Source: Clytia hemisphaerica
Lineage: Eukaryota; Cnidaria; Hydrozoa; Leptothecata; Clytiidae
Direction: 5' to 3'
DNA length: 64,000 nt
NCBI GenBank assembly: GCA_902728285.1
Contig: CACVBU010000757.1
Span: 346,900 to 410,899 of the forward strand
Of this stretch, positions 1 to 11,085 are shown in pieces. Position numbers and translations under genes: made by a program. Under the pieces are notes generated by a model, which was not told where the DNA came from, did no database searches, and was given only the letters and a program-made list of their open reading frames with translations. Numbering within the stretch: position 1 is the stretch's first letter; each line of letters starts with the position of its first letter.

Positions 1-3000
1 ATTGTTCTTGCAAGACCCCATATTCCTCCGAAAGCTGACTGGAAGAATGAACCTCCTGCATGACCTACATGTTCTATTGCTCCTCCTGCTGAATCAAGTA
101 TAACTGCTGACGCATCTGCTATAGATCCTACTACTGCCTTATCTAGATCTGCTGCACCATCTAAACCATCATGCAAGGCTGTTCCTATTGCTTTGATAAC
201 TTTTGAAGAACCGTCTGCTATCGAACCTATTGTTGCGCCTAATGCTTTTCCTACGTTTGTAATAAAATCAGAGTCTGGGTCTGCGCTTGCTACATCATGC
301 ATTCCTGAAATTGATTCACTTGTTAAGGAAATGAGCTGTAGAACTGAGTACCTGTCTAGTCTAGGGGATGCTTTCTTAAAAAGTCTGCTGTCATACCCAT
401 AGATTAATTTCAATTGTGTAAACTTCTTCGCCTTGTGTATACTTTTTATTTTTGTCCTTACTACCTTTCCGTCTGCAGCCACAAAATATGCTCGTCTGCG
501 CTGATCCACTATGTAAGTTCTATATGGTCTTTGGCTACAGGCTATTTTTGGGCTGTGGTTTAAAATTGATCTACTCTGTAGATGTAAAAAGTAAATTTTC
601 TCTGTGTATGGTAGTTTAATAGGAAAATGAAAATAGCATGTTCCGTTATACTGTCTGTTGTAATAAATAATGTATGCGGGTACTGGGGCACAATTACCTA
701 CAGCTATGGCGTCTCCTGCGATATCTAAATGAACTCCTCTGTCTTCGAGCCAATTAGAACTGCTTTCTGGAAATGTAGATAATATGAACTGTTCTAGTTT
801 CTGTATACGTGCTCGTGATTTGCACAAAACGTTCCAAGTATTTATCACATTACTTCTCTCTTGTTGTAGTGCTAAAGATATGTGTGCTTCCAACAATGCA
901 ATTTGGTTTGATGAAGGGGCCAATTTTGTTAAGTTTCTTGCTTGTGATAAGAGGTCATCAAAGGAATCTTCGTTTTCTCCATGTTTTTTGATTACATATC
1001 CATCATCCAAGACGTATGATTTGTCATCTGTAAGTTGTATGGCTCCTCCGATTTCTAAGTCTGGAACCAGGATAAAGGATCCGAGTTTTTGGATTTTGTA
1101 TTTCCCAATTGAGTGGAATACTTTGGCATCATAATTCTTAGGTATTTTCCAGATCAAAATTGAGTTCGGTTTTTCGATGGGTCTGCATCTTGGTGGAAAC
1201 ACCTTGCAGCTGCTTGCTGTTATTCCTTGGTGTAAGTCCTCATCACCTCCATAAAGAGATCCTCTGTAATTCGTTATTTGGTAATGAGTGTACTCGACAA
1301 TTTTCGTCCGCATCCACCTGCAATTGTATCTTTGGTTTGATTTTGTACTCCATGTTAATCCATCTTTGTGACGTAGTAGTGGAAGTCCTACTGCGCTTCT
1401 TGCTTCCCAACTTTTTCTACATTCATCATTTGATGTGGATAACGACGTGGTCCAAGACGTTTTTTCTGCTTGACCAAAGAACTTTTCGTGACATTTTAGG
1501 GTAACTTTATACTTCTCACAATGGTATATTGCAATTCTAGTTTCTTTTGGTGATTTTTTCAGGACTTCTGCTTCAAATGTTTCAACTGCCATTTTTTTGT
1601 CGTTTATCGGAATCTTGCATTTTTTCTTTGACGGAAATTTGAAAATTCCTTTCGATCGTACTCTTGAACAATCATAAATGGGACCAAGTGAGATGCTCGT
1701 TATCTGAGCCACCATGTATAACAAAATGGTGAGCATAAGTAATTTCGAGGAGAAATTTGAAACTCTTGTTTTTCTTCTCTGCTTATCTGTTGTGACTTGT
1801 CCAACTTCTTTGTCATCAACGAATTTGGTATCTGGTTGTGGTTTGTTTTGTGGCTGTTCTACGGTTTGATTATCGTCATTGATTATGCCTTCTTCTTCTT
1901 CGATTTCTTCAACGCCTTCATTTTCGTCCATGTCTTCAATTTCTTCAACATCCTCAAAGGTAGCTCTGTCAGTGATTTTCTTCATACGGTTTACATGTAC
2001 TGGTGACTGCTGTGTTTTACCTCGTTCATCTGTAATTCTAAACAGCACTGGAGACAATCTATCCTTGAGAATATATGGGCCTTGGTACTTTACTGATAAC
2101 TTCGGACTGAGTCCTTTTGTTTTCGACTTTTTACTAATCATTACTTTATCTCCTACTTGAAAGTTTGTGTCTCCTGCAGTCTCGTCATATTTTCCTTTTG
2201 TCTTTTTACCTGAAGCTTCGAGTCTGTCATTAACATTTTGTCTAGCCATAGTAACTGACTGTAAAAGTTGATATCTGTATTCTTCGATTGTCGGTGCCAC
2301 CTTTGACGGTTTAAGTAAAGATACATCCGGGGGCATTGTTGCTTGTCTTCCATACACCAAAAAGAAAGGTGTTTCTTTTGTTGAACTTGCCACTGTTGTT
2401 CGAATCGATAAAAGTACACCTGGTAGGTGGACATCCCAATCTCTTTGTCTTTCTTCACAGTGCATTGCTAAGCGGCGAACAATGGTGCCATTCATTCTTT
2501 CAACCATGCCATTTGTTTGCGGGTGGTAAGACGAGGTGTTCAGCTTTTTCATACCTGTCATTACACAAAGTTCAGCCATTAGGTTCGACATAAAATTCTT
2601 TCCTCGATCGGTCAACATTTGACGTGGAACGCCATGGCGGCATATGAGCTCATTGAATAGAGTTCTGGCAAGTAGATGTGCTTCTGTATGAGGGAGTGCC
2701 CAAGCTTCTACCCATTTGGTAAAATGATCAACGGCCACCATTATATACTTGTTTTTGGATTCTGTGAGTGGAAAAGGGCCGCATATGTCCACACCGATCC
2801 TCTCGAAAGGTCCTGATGCATGCGCAAAAATTTCCATTCTTGCTTTCTTTGTTTTGGGATTAATTTTGTGTGTAGAACAGACTTCACATGACTCTATCCA
2901 ATTCTTACAATCTTTGTACATTCCTCTCCAGTAATATTTTTCTTTAATCTTCTGATAAGTCTTCTGTAGGCTAAAATGTCCTCCTGTTACATGGTCATGA

Positions 3001-5945
3001 ACTGCTGTTAGGATTTTCTGAACTAACTTATCTGGGATTACTAGTTTTTCCATGTTCTCACTTTCTTTACTTTTTGTTGAAAGGTAAAATAGTACTCCGT
3101 CGGCGTCAAGGAAATAATCATCTGCTATCGCTAATGTCTTTATTTGATCCTCTTGATCTCCCTCCAAGATGTCTTCTTCTAGATAACGGATAATGTTTCT
3201 TATGTCAGCTTGGTTTTCTTGAATTTCTCTTATGTTTTGTGTTTTGAACTGCGTAGTTGTCATCATGTTGATAGTTTCAAATTTGGGGTGACGTGATAGA
3301 ACGTCTGCATTGGAGTGTACCCTTCCTGGACGATGTTTAATGACGAAATCGTACTGTTGGATCATTAGTGCCCAGCGCGCTAAACGTCCTTTCGGATTTT
3401 TGAGGTTCATCAGCCATTTCAAGGAATGATGGTCCGTATGGACCGTAAATGGTCTGCCGGTTAGGTAAGGTTGGAAATGTTTTATTCCAGCTACTACAGC
3501 TAAAGCTTCCTGTTCTGTTGTTGAGTAATTCCTTTCTGCTTTTGTTAGGCTCCGCCCTCCATAAGCGATGACTTTTTCTTGCCCATTTTGGAATTGTCCC
3601 AGAACCATTCCTACTGCAACTCCACTGGCATCAACGTAGAGGTCAAATGGTTTGCTGAAATCAGGGTAAACCAATATAGGTTGTGTCACTAATCGTTGTT
3701 TTAGCGTCTTGAAAGCTTGCTCACATTTTTCATCCCAAACAAATTTTTTATCCTTTTGCAAGAGTGTGTTCAATGGTGAGGCTATTTTGGCATAATCGCG
3801 TATAAAACGGCGATAGTAGCCAGTTAGTCCCAAGAATTGTTTGATCTGTTTTTGATTTTTCGGAGCAGGGAATTCCTGTACTAACTCAATTTTTGACTTG
3901 TCCGGTTTGACTCCTTCAGCTGACACTACGTGACCAAGGTAATTTACGGATCGTTTTCCGAATGAACATTTTGTTGGTTTTAATTTTAGATTAGCCTGGC
4001 GTAAACGTTCAAAAACTGCTCTCAAATCGTCTAAGTGGCTTTTAAAGGACTTGGAAAAAATGATAATATCATCCAGATATATTAAGCATCGGTCCCAAGT
4101 TAAGCCTCGTAAGATAGTCTCCATTAAGCGCTGGAAGGTAGAGGGTCCTGTGCTTATTCCAAAAGGAACAACGTTAAATTCATACAAACCTTGGGGTGAT
4201 GTAAAAGCCGTTAGGGGTTTCGATTCCTCATCTAGTTCGATTTGCCAATATCCACTCCTAAGGTCTAGTGTCGTGAAGTAACTTGTTCCATGTAAGGCGT
4301 CTAACGTATCTTGGATATGAGGGAGTGGATAACTATCTTTGCGGATAATATTGTTCAGTTTTCTATAATCTATGCAGAATCGATCATTCTTTCCTGGCTT
4401 CTTAACTAAAATTACTGGAAAACTATATGGACTCGTTGACTCCCTAATTACATCTTGTTCCAACATATCCTTGATGTGTTCTTTTATCTTCTTACGATCT
4501 TCGTGCGATGCACGATAAGGCTTTGATCTGATTGGTACGTAATTTTCGATGTCAATATGATGTTTTATGATTGAAGTACGTCCAAGTTCGCTTTGGTCTA
4601 CAGCAAAGATATCTCTGTACTCTCTGAACAATCGTTGGAGCTGTGCTTGTTGCTGGTCGTTTAAGTCGCTGTCTGTAAGGTCGACTTCAAGTTTCTCTTG
4701 TGGTTTCGTTTGCATTTGCATTATTGGTACCTCTTCTATTACTGTGACTTCATCAATTGAAGCTACATTTGTTCCTGCATAGAGTGTTACTCGCTGTCCC
4801 GATGGATTTAGGATTCTGCATGGGACTTGCTGTCTATTTATTTTCGTCACTATTGAAGCGCATATCACTTTGTGTTTTTCCGAAAAGAAGGGTAAGTTTT
4901 CCACTATATAATCTTGTCCTTCAACTGGTTTTAGCGATGTGACACCTGGAATAATTGTTTCACTGAATGGCTCTAGCTGTACATCCTCTATTATGTGGAC
5001 TTTTCTTTCTGCTGGAATGACTGGTACTCCGTTTGATAGTTTATCTTCGGCTTTGTTTGTTGCTCCTCCTTTGTTGTTGTTTCGTTGCGATGGTCTATTA
5101 CTGCTTTGTTGTTCTTGGATGAAATCGTATATTTCGTCACACGCCCATTGTTTAACATCAAAATCTAACTTTATTCTAAACCTCTCGTGACATATCATAG
5201 TGTGTTTGTTTACATCAATCACTGCTCTAGCTGACCTAAGGAAATCTCTGCCTAAGATTCCGTCATACTCTGCACAATGTGTTACTAAAAATCTTTGGCC
5301 TTGCAAGATAAACTTTTGAAAATCTAGATCGACGTATATTTCTCCATCTACTGCGTTTTCTCCATTGACTGTTTCAATTATTTGTGGTGAATAATACAAT
5401 GGTACTATGTCTCTCCATAATCCATTGTAAATAACTGAGTGTACAACTGAGACAGATGCACCGGTATCTATCAAGAATCTAAATTTGCAGCCATAAATCC
5501 AAACTGCAGCTGTCATCTCGTCATCTTGGCCAATAGTATGACATGAGTATTTTGCATCATAGCAATCGTTATATTCGTTGTTTGGGTCCAAAGCCACGTC
5601 AAAGTCGTCTTGATATCGTAACTGGTTGTTCCTGTTGTTAATTCTGGAACGATGTTTTCTTGCTGCCTCCCTACTTTGTCTATTATGTATCATATTGATT
5701 GATTGATTTCTGTTGAAATTGGTTGTTGCTGGAAGGGCTGGAAATCTTGGAGTAGTTGATCTTTGTTGCTGCCCTGGTAGTCTAAACTGCACTTGTCTGT
5801 GTACTGGTGTTTGAATTCGAACTGGCCATCTTTGGCTCTGAAATGGTGCATTTCCTGGTCCGTTTCTGTTAGGATATCGTCGAGGGTTTGTATCTCGGAT
5901 CTCTCGGCCGCCATTTCTGCAGTCTCGTGCAAAGTGTCCGTACTT
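1..5945 (-). CDS. pol: Ty3/Gypsy-type Pol polyprotein with in-frame envelope-like C-terminal region (partial, runs off the window)
   Basis: One open minus-strand frame runs from about 5945 to the window edge without a stop. In order it shows an aspartic protease (DTGAS, 5454-5468), reverse transcriptase (YLDD, 4068-4079), RNase H (DAS near 3630, TDHHS near 3430), an integrase HHCC zinc finger (about 2890-3000), integrase catalytic D, D and E (near 2785, 2605 and 2500) and a GPY motif near 2080. Domain order and GPY are known marks of Metaviridae. After an acidic linker (about 1850-1985) the same frame continues into a hydrophobic segment (about 1690-1760) and a roughly 560-residue cysteine-containing stretch that I infer to be an envelope-like glycoprotein. 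The first in-frame ATG is at 5693, overlapping the gag stop as ATGA. Coding is otherwise intact, so this copy is young. The 3' end and 3' LTR lie outside the window. Confidence 0.9.
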
Positions 5946-6946
5946 CCACAGTTGTAGCAACCATCTTGGCGGAAGGATCCTTGCTTATTCTGAGAAATTG
6001 GTCTTTGGTGACGATTATCTCCTGATTCTAGTTTTGATAGTCTTTGCTTAACTCTTTGTATCTCATTAGTACTGTCATTCTTTGTAAAATTTATTTTCTG
6101 GTTACTTGTTTTACTCTCCGCTAGATTCTTTGCTAATGAGCTGAGGACTGGTATCAGTTTATCAACTTCGCTAGACTTTTCTTCTTCTGATGTAGAAATC
6201 AAGGCTGATTCTTTTGCTAGCGCAGCTGTGTATGCTTCTTCTAAAGTCTCTGGAGTTTGGGTTATAACATGTTTTTTTATCTTTTTAGGTAGGCCTTCCA
6301 TAAAGATTTGTAGTATATCATCGTCACTAACTTTAAGTTTCTTTGCTTCGTTTTGGATTGCTCGCTTGAATTCTTGAATGGTTTCGCTGTCTTTCTTTTT
6401 ACGTCGAGTGAGTTGCTGTCTCTTATAGAATTTGTGATTGACTGGATTGTATTCTGTAGTAAATCTATCTTTAACTGTGTTAAAGTCATCCCTTACTTCT
6501 GCCTCTAGTCCATTGTAGAATCTTAACGGTTCCTGGCCTAAGAAGCTTGAAAAAAGTACTGATTTCTGACCATCGGCAACCCCATTGAAGTCACAATACT
6601 TGTCAAACTGATTTAAAAAATCATTTATATCATAATTTTCCTCGCCTTTAAATTCCTTGGGCTCTTTTAATCTTACTTTTCGATTATCCTTTAAGAGTGT
6701 TTCCATTCTCGTGTCTGTTGCCTGTCTGTCTGCGGCTAGTCTAGTAAGTAACTCGTCCATATCTTCAAAATTCATACGAAAGGGTTCTTCTCCTTCGGAT
6801 TCCTCTTCTTCTATTACGGGTGTTGACTCTCTGGCCGGGTTCCTCAACTGTGCAAAACTGTCTTCTAGATTCTTACTGTGAATTGGACACGCTTTACTTT
6901 TTCCCCGGGTATAAGGGTGCGTACAATTACAGCGCGAATCGCACAT
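5690..6946 (-). CDS. gag: Gag-like capsid/nucleocapsid protein of the Gypsy element
   Basis: The 418-residue ORF starts at the ATG at 6946. A Cys/His-rich N-terminus (CDSRCNC, then CPIH) is followed by an acidic stretch. Residues about 95-260 form a typical retrotransposon capsid region, with FNGVADGQKSVLFSSFLG, a basic RRKKK patch and FMEGLPKKIKKHV. A nucleocapsid zinc knuckle begins CYNCG near 5950, but the remaining H and C of the CCHC motif lie in the -1 frame, which is the pol frame. Everything after about residue 334 in this frame is therefore probably not native Gag. Either one base has been lost or a -1 ribosomal shift joins Gag to Pol here; no canonical slippery heptamer is visible. 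The small RING ORF ends four bases upstream in the same frame. Confidence 0.82.
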   Translation of the reverse strand: MCDSRCNCTHPYTRGKSKACPIHSKNLEDSFAQLRNPARESTPVIEEEESEGEEPFRMNFEDMDELLTRLAADRQATDTRMETLLKDNRKVRLKEPKEFKGEENYDINDFLNQFDKYCDFNGVADGQKSVLFSSFLGQEPLRFYNGLEAEVRDDFNTVKDRFTTEYNPVNHKFYKRQQLTRRKKKDSETIQEFKRAIQNEAKKLKVSDDDILQIFMEGLPKKIKKHVITQTPETLEEAYTAALAKESALISTSEEEKSSEVDKLIPVLSSLAKNLAESKTSNQKINFTKNDSTNEIQRVKQRLSKLESGDNRHQRPISQNKQGSFRQDGCYNCGSTDTLHETAEMAAERSEIQTLDDILTETDQEMHHFRAKDGQFEFKHQYTDKCSLDYQGSNKDQLLQDFQPFQQQPISTEINQSI

Positions 6947-6949
6947 AAA

Positions 6950-7204
6950 TTAAAAGTCAGAGAAATTGATGTTAATCAAGGGGTTTGAAAGGTAATCAAG
7001 TGCTAATAAAAATATTTTTCTTGTAACTTCTGTATTGAGTTTAGAGCGGCAAATAGGGCAAGCCCAAAACGGTCTTACTGGTATTGTTTCGTATTGTACG
7101 TATCTGTCTATCAAACAGGCTTTACAAATTCGTCCTAAGCAGCACACTTCTGTAAAATCAGTAGAATATTTTCGAGTACAATTAGCACAAGGAAACCGAT
7201 TCAT
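6950..7204 (-). CDS. Small RING-finger-like protein at the 5' end of the retroelement
   Basis: An 84-residue ORF starts at the ATG at 7204. It lies between the primer binding site and gag, in the same reading frame as gag and separated from it by TAA-TTT-ATG. It has paired cysteines spaced like a RING or B-box finger: PCANC, then VCCLGRICKAC, then about 15 residues later WACPICRS. The final CPIC is typical of RING E3 ubiquitin ligases, though the usual histidine position is not obvious. A RING ORF ahead of Gag is not part of the standard Gypsy plan. It could be expressed alone, by reinitiation, or as a RING-Gag fusion through stop readthrough. The fold is inferred from cysteine spacing only. 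Confidence 0.6.
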   Translation of the reverse strand: MNRFPCANCTRKYSTDFTEVCCLGRICKACLIDRYVQYETIPVRPFWACPICRSKLNTEVTRKIFLLALDYLSNPLININFSDF

Positions 7205-7274
7205 TTGGTTGGAATAGAGACTCACTAAATCAAATTAAAAAGAAATCCTATAGTAACTGATTATACGACTACTA

Positions 7275-7292
7275 TATTATCATCGGGCGCCA
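7275..7292 (-). promoter_or_regulatory. Primer binding site (tRNA-Lys-like)
   Basis: On the minus strand the sequence begins TGGCGCCCGA two bases after the presumed LTR end. This ten-base start is the same as the known Lys-tRNA primer binding sites of retroviruses and Gypsy elements; the match weakens after it. Its position just upstream of the RING and gag ORFs supports the call. Confidence 0.7.
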
Positions 7293-7294
7293 TA

Positions 7295-7640
7295 TGTTAT
7301 TACGCCGATTCTGGATTTGAATCTGCGACTCCGGAAAGCTGGGGTTCTAAGAATAGTAGTCAGTACACGTGAGTTATCATAAGATATTCTTTATATTTTT
7401 CAAGATAATAATAATTGTCGCTTACGAACAAACCAGAGTCACTGCGAATTGTCTAATTCCAATTAAGGTACAGAGTCCAATATTAATTATTACCAATTCT
7501 GATAAATCCCAGTTATTAACAGTTCAATGTTTCTTTAAATTTTAGTTCAACTACTTCAGTAATGTTAAAAGCTTTACTCTTGCACCGACCCAACAATCCA
7601 CGTCCATTGTCCTAGCGCTTAGCTTTTATATGGAACGTCT
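7295..7640 (-). repeat. 5' LTR, R/U5 and core promoter part (outer boundary not found)
   Basis: The LTR presumably ends (minus strand) with AATAACA at 7295, right before the primer binding site. A good TATA box, ATATAAAAG, sits at 7631-7623, so transcription should start near 7600. The outer U3 edge cannot be placed, because the second LTR lies beyond the window start and no target duplication can be compared. Confidence 0.55.
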
Positions 7641-9433
7641 TACGCTTCCTTGTAGTAAGTCGGGATCCGAGTTTATCAATAATGTAATGGTTTATCGTGG
7701 TTGATTGAAGTCTTCTGAATTTGTCGATTGATGTAGAATTTGACGTTATTCATTATTAATGTCATGTGCTTTTAGGTTAGGATGTTTGTTCAGTTCTGAC
7801 GTATATGCTCTAACTGGCGTGCACTTAGAGATGTGTTTTCGAAGCTTGTCTTTTGGTGTTGACTTCGAGTGATTGGTGTTCAGCCACAAATTGTGAAATA
7901 TGTGGTTTTGGCCATGCTGGTATTTGCGTCATAAGTTTGGTTGTTTATTTAGGAAGAGTAAGAGTTTCAGTCACGAATTCTAGGTTTGATCGTTCTGTAA
8001 GTATCTGAAATTTAGCTCATTATCAATATGATTTTTAATGAACGCAGAAATCCGGTAGGCTATTTCTGGATATTTTTTGGTTTCATTTATAAAGCTCAAT
8101 TTGACTTGAATACAACAACGATTTAAAAAAGGAGCTAAATCTATCTTGGAATTCAATTTTTCAAAATTTCTAAATTTGAAAGAGTTTTTATTCAGACAAA
8201 AAATTACCGAAACCACCGGGAAGCATAATATCGAGTTTAGTAGGTCCTTTATAAGTTGGATGGGATTGTATTTTCTAAGTGGTGTATTTCTAAGCCGGTG
8301 ATGGTGTTAAAGAAACTGTTTGGTTATGTTTAAAAAGCTACTTTGTACTTTCTTAAAACGCTGTTAGTGAAATGTGTTTGAGACTGCATGAGAAAGGTTT
8401 ATGGTGTATGTCTTAGAAAAGTACACTACCGTAGTTCCCGCTAACAATCCAGAAATCTGCTCAACAATCAAATCACTTTACATGCCACTGATTGGTTCAT
8501 TTGGCTCAATTACATCATAATTTTTTGAGGTTGAACTAATTGATTGGAATGTCGAGCGCTAAATACGGTAGGAGTGTAGAGTGTCGATTGCATTTACCGC
8601 AATTCTTTCAATTTACCGTAGCAATAAATAATTATTTTTGAACGCTGAGCGTGAACAGGTAGAGAAAGATCATTGCAATATTTTAGTATTTGAAGTATAC
8701 AAGTTTATATAATAATTAGGGGAAAATAAATTAGCCGTGCTAATGATCTTTATCGAATCATTATCTTGAAGCTGAAACTAACGCTAGGCAAGCTTTTGTG
8801 TGAGCGTTCCGCACGGCAATGTACTGACAGCTATCTTTAAGAAGGATTATGGTATTACATCCAGTCTTCATCAAGTTTTCGTAGCAAACCCTTTACAGAG
8901 CGCAAAGCGCAAATTAATAACTTGCAATTTCAGCCACGCATTGGGGGTAAAATTCATTTTAACCAAAAGAAAGTTGCACCACGTTAAATTAGAGCACGCG
9001 TTATATTCGAAAAAATTACGGTCGGTATCCTTTCGGAGATTTTGCTTCAAGTAGTAGGTTGAGGATGAAGACAGTCGCGTAATAATTTTATCAAGTGAAA
9101 AAGACTGTTGACCAATTGACGAAAGTAGAAGAATGAAACAAATCATCCAGGTGAAGTCGACGAAATTATTTGATTGCCCAATTGCCTTGTATTATCATAT
9201 TGATTCGATCAATTCGAATTCGATGGCCTGTCGATCCTTTAGACTTTATGAGTTTTAAGCTAAAGGTGTCAGAAGATAACTGGCTTGTGGCAGCCAAGCG
9301 TTGACTTTGCTTTTTGATCCTTGGATGTCTGCTCTTCCGATCATTGTGAAGCAGATTTCATGGGTACTATACAACATAGTCGATCAATCAATATTCGGAT
9401 TCGATCAATTATATATTCAAATCGATCAATCAT
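7641..9433. other. Non-coding interval, possibly including LTR U3
   Basis: I see no exon or RNA gene here. The first few hundred bases may still be U3 of the LTR. From about 9180 the sequence is rich in ATCGAT, TCAATC and related words, a diffuse simple-sequence region that continues to about 9440. Confidence 0.5.
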
Positions 9434-9764
9434 TTATCTGGAACCCAGATGCAGAAATTTGCATCCGACACGCTAAAGCTCTGAAGGTCGGGAAAATTTT
9501 AACATCTGGAAGGTTTAGATTACGGAATTTTTCAAGACCGCGTCAAGGATTTTGAAGCAGGACGCCTGGTAACCCAGCCCTCGTTTTCAGGGATTGGCAG
9601 GTCCAAACGAAAAGTTTTTAGGTTTACGCGCAAGGGTAGTTGAACCCGATTTTGGATGCGGTACATCAAAGGCCGACTATTATCCCTCTCCGATGGGAAA
9701 TTGGCCCACTCCTTTAGAGTTTTAGCGGGGGCGGCCTCCAATCCGCCATCGGAATATCAGATCA
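9434..9764 (+). repeat. MITE-like repeat family A, copy 1
   Basis: A 331-bp unit starts TTATCTGGAACCCAGAT and ends near CGGAATATCAGAT. It matches, in inverted orientation and almost end to end, the unit at 18401-18733. The ends are imperfect inverted repeats of each other. No intact ORF is present; short open frames inside are shared only because the DNA is repeated. Confidence 0.75.
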
Positions 9765-9889
9765 ATTGATCGCTATCGAAGCTTGTCAAATACCAATCGA
9801 ATTCTATTGAATATAAATCGAACTCAATCGATCGCTCTTCGATTGACCGAATAATTAATCGAATTGATATCATTTCGAATCACTTTATC

Positions 9890-9928
9890 GGGTCAAATTT
9901 GATCGGGTCAAATTTGATCAGGTCAAAT
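9890..9928 (+). repeat. Short tandem repeat, three copies of a 15-bp unit
   Basis: Three consecutive copies of a unit close to GATCGGGTCAAATTT are seen, the third with A in place of one G. It lies in the ATCGAT-rich zone just after MITE family A copy 1. Confidence 0.7.
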
Positions 9929-10258
9929 GAAAAGTTGGAAAAGGTACCATATATCGCAACTATTTTCTATTGTTATCGTAGTGCAAGTCTTTCACGAGCG
10001 TCAACAATTGTCGAAAATGGGCGGACAATGATTTATAGTTGATGCGCTATCAGATTTTGTTGTTTGAGAAAACGTTTATGAGGGTATGTCTCCATCGATG
10101 GCATACAAAGTGACCTTTTATTGTTTGTAAAAACATCAATGTTCATTTTTTGATGTGTGTACTTTTGATGGAAAGTTTGTTCTTACTTGATGGATGCATT
10201 GAAATTATGTGGAAAAAAGTTGTGCTAATTCATTGATGTGAAGCTTGAGTGAGATTTC

Positions 10259-10506
10259 GTATTATCTGTGTTTTTGGTATAACAACATAAGAGCATGCTA
10301 AATTTTTGAAGCCTTAACTTTTTTAGTTTTAAGGCTAAAAATGTTCCTAACATGTTCTTATTTTTCGCCATTTTTATCCATTTTCCGAACAAACTGCGTG
10401 TTTTTGAGTCCATAAAGCCTTAAAATGTTCTTAACTTGTTTTTAACATTTTGGCCGTCGAAGTCTTATGTTCTTATATAGTTTGTTCTTATAAAGAAAAT
10501 GTGTAT
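10259..10506 (+). repeat. Inverted-repeat element family B, diverged copy 1
   Basis: The right half (about 10390-10505, including CTTATGTTCTTATATAG and TTTGTTCTTATAA) matches the right half of the element at 52309-52541 in the same orientation. The left end is only weakly recognisable near 10264, so that boundary is approximate. Confidence 0.55.
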
Positions 10507-10921
10507 ATTCTGTCACATCCCGCTGAAATTGACAGGATAAGTGCACGTTCCCGTTGCGAAAAAAATTCAGGTCGCTCCCTCAGAATTTCTATCATTTTCA
10601 CCCGACGTTTTTGCTCCCAAGAAGTTCAATACAAAAGTATGAAGGCAAAAATGACACAGTCAGCAGAACGAAAAGATATGCAGCTTTTCCAGAGCGGAAA
10701 AATAAAATTGATATGTTTTTATTTATTGGCACTCTCATGCGTTAACATACATATTTGGAGTGGTCTATGAGTAAATTAGTCTATCCATAGTATACTATGG
10801 TCTATCATTGACAGCGTTCAAAAGGATTTTAAGAGAATTCCATGCAGGGCAAGGAAGATGCTTTCTTGTATTATTCTTGTGTTTTATTTCGGTAACCATC
10901 CATTGAAAATTAAAGACATGT

Positions 10922-11085
10922 TACAGTGGAGTCTCTTTCACTCGAATGTCTCCTTTACTCGAACAGGTTTTACAGTCCCTTTAGTTAACAATGCCTTATA
11001 AACCTTACTCCATAACATGAAATTTCCTTAACCCGAACAGATTTGTGTTCTCCGTGCGTGTTCGAGTTATGGAGACTTCACTGTA
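10922..11085. mobile_element. Pogo/Tigger-like MITE, 164 bp
   Basis: The ends TACAGTGGAGTCTC and GAGACTTCACTGTA are inverted repeats, followed inside by ACTCGAA on both sides. CAGTG-type ends, cytosine-rich inner TIRs and a flanking TA are established marks of pogo/Tigger elements. No coding capacity. Confidence 0.75.

Noticed and set aside
784-5190. Many plus-strand open frames (784, 1160, 1879, 2336, 4567, 4939 and others)
   Set aside because: They lie antisense to the continuous minus-strand Pol frame, whose motifs are unmistakable, and have no domains of their own.
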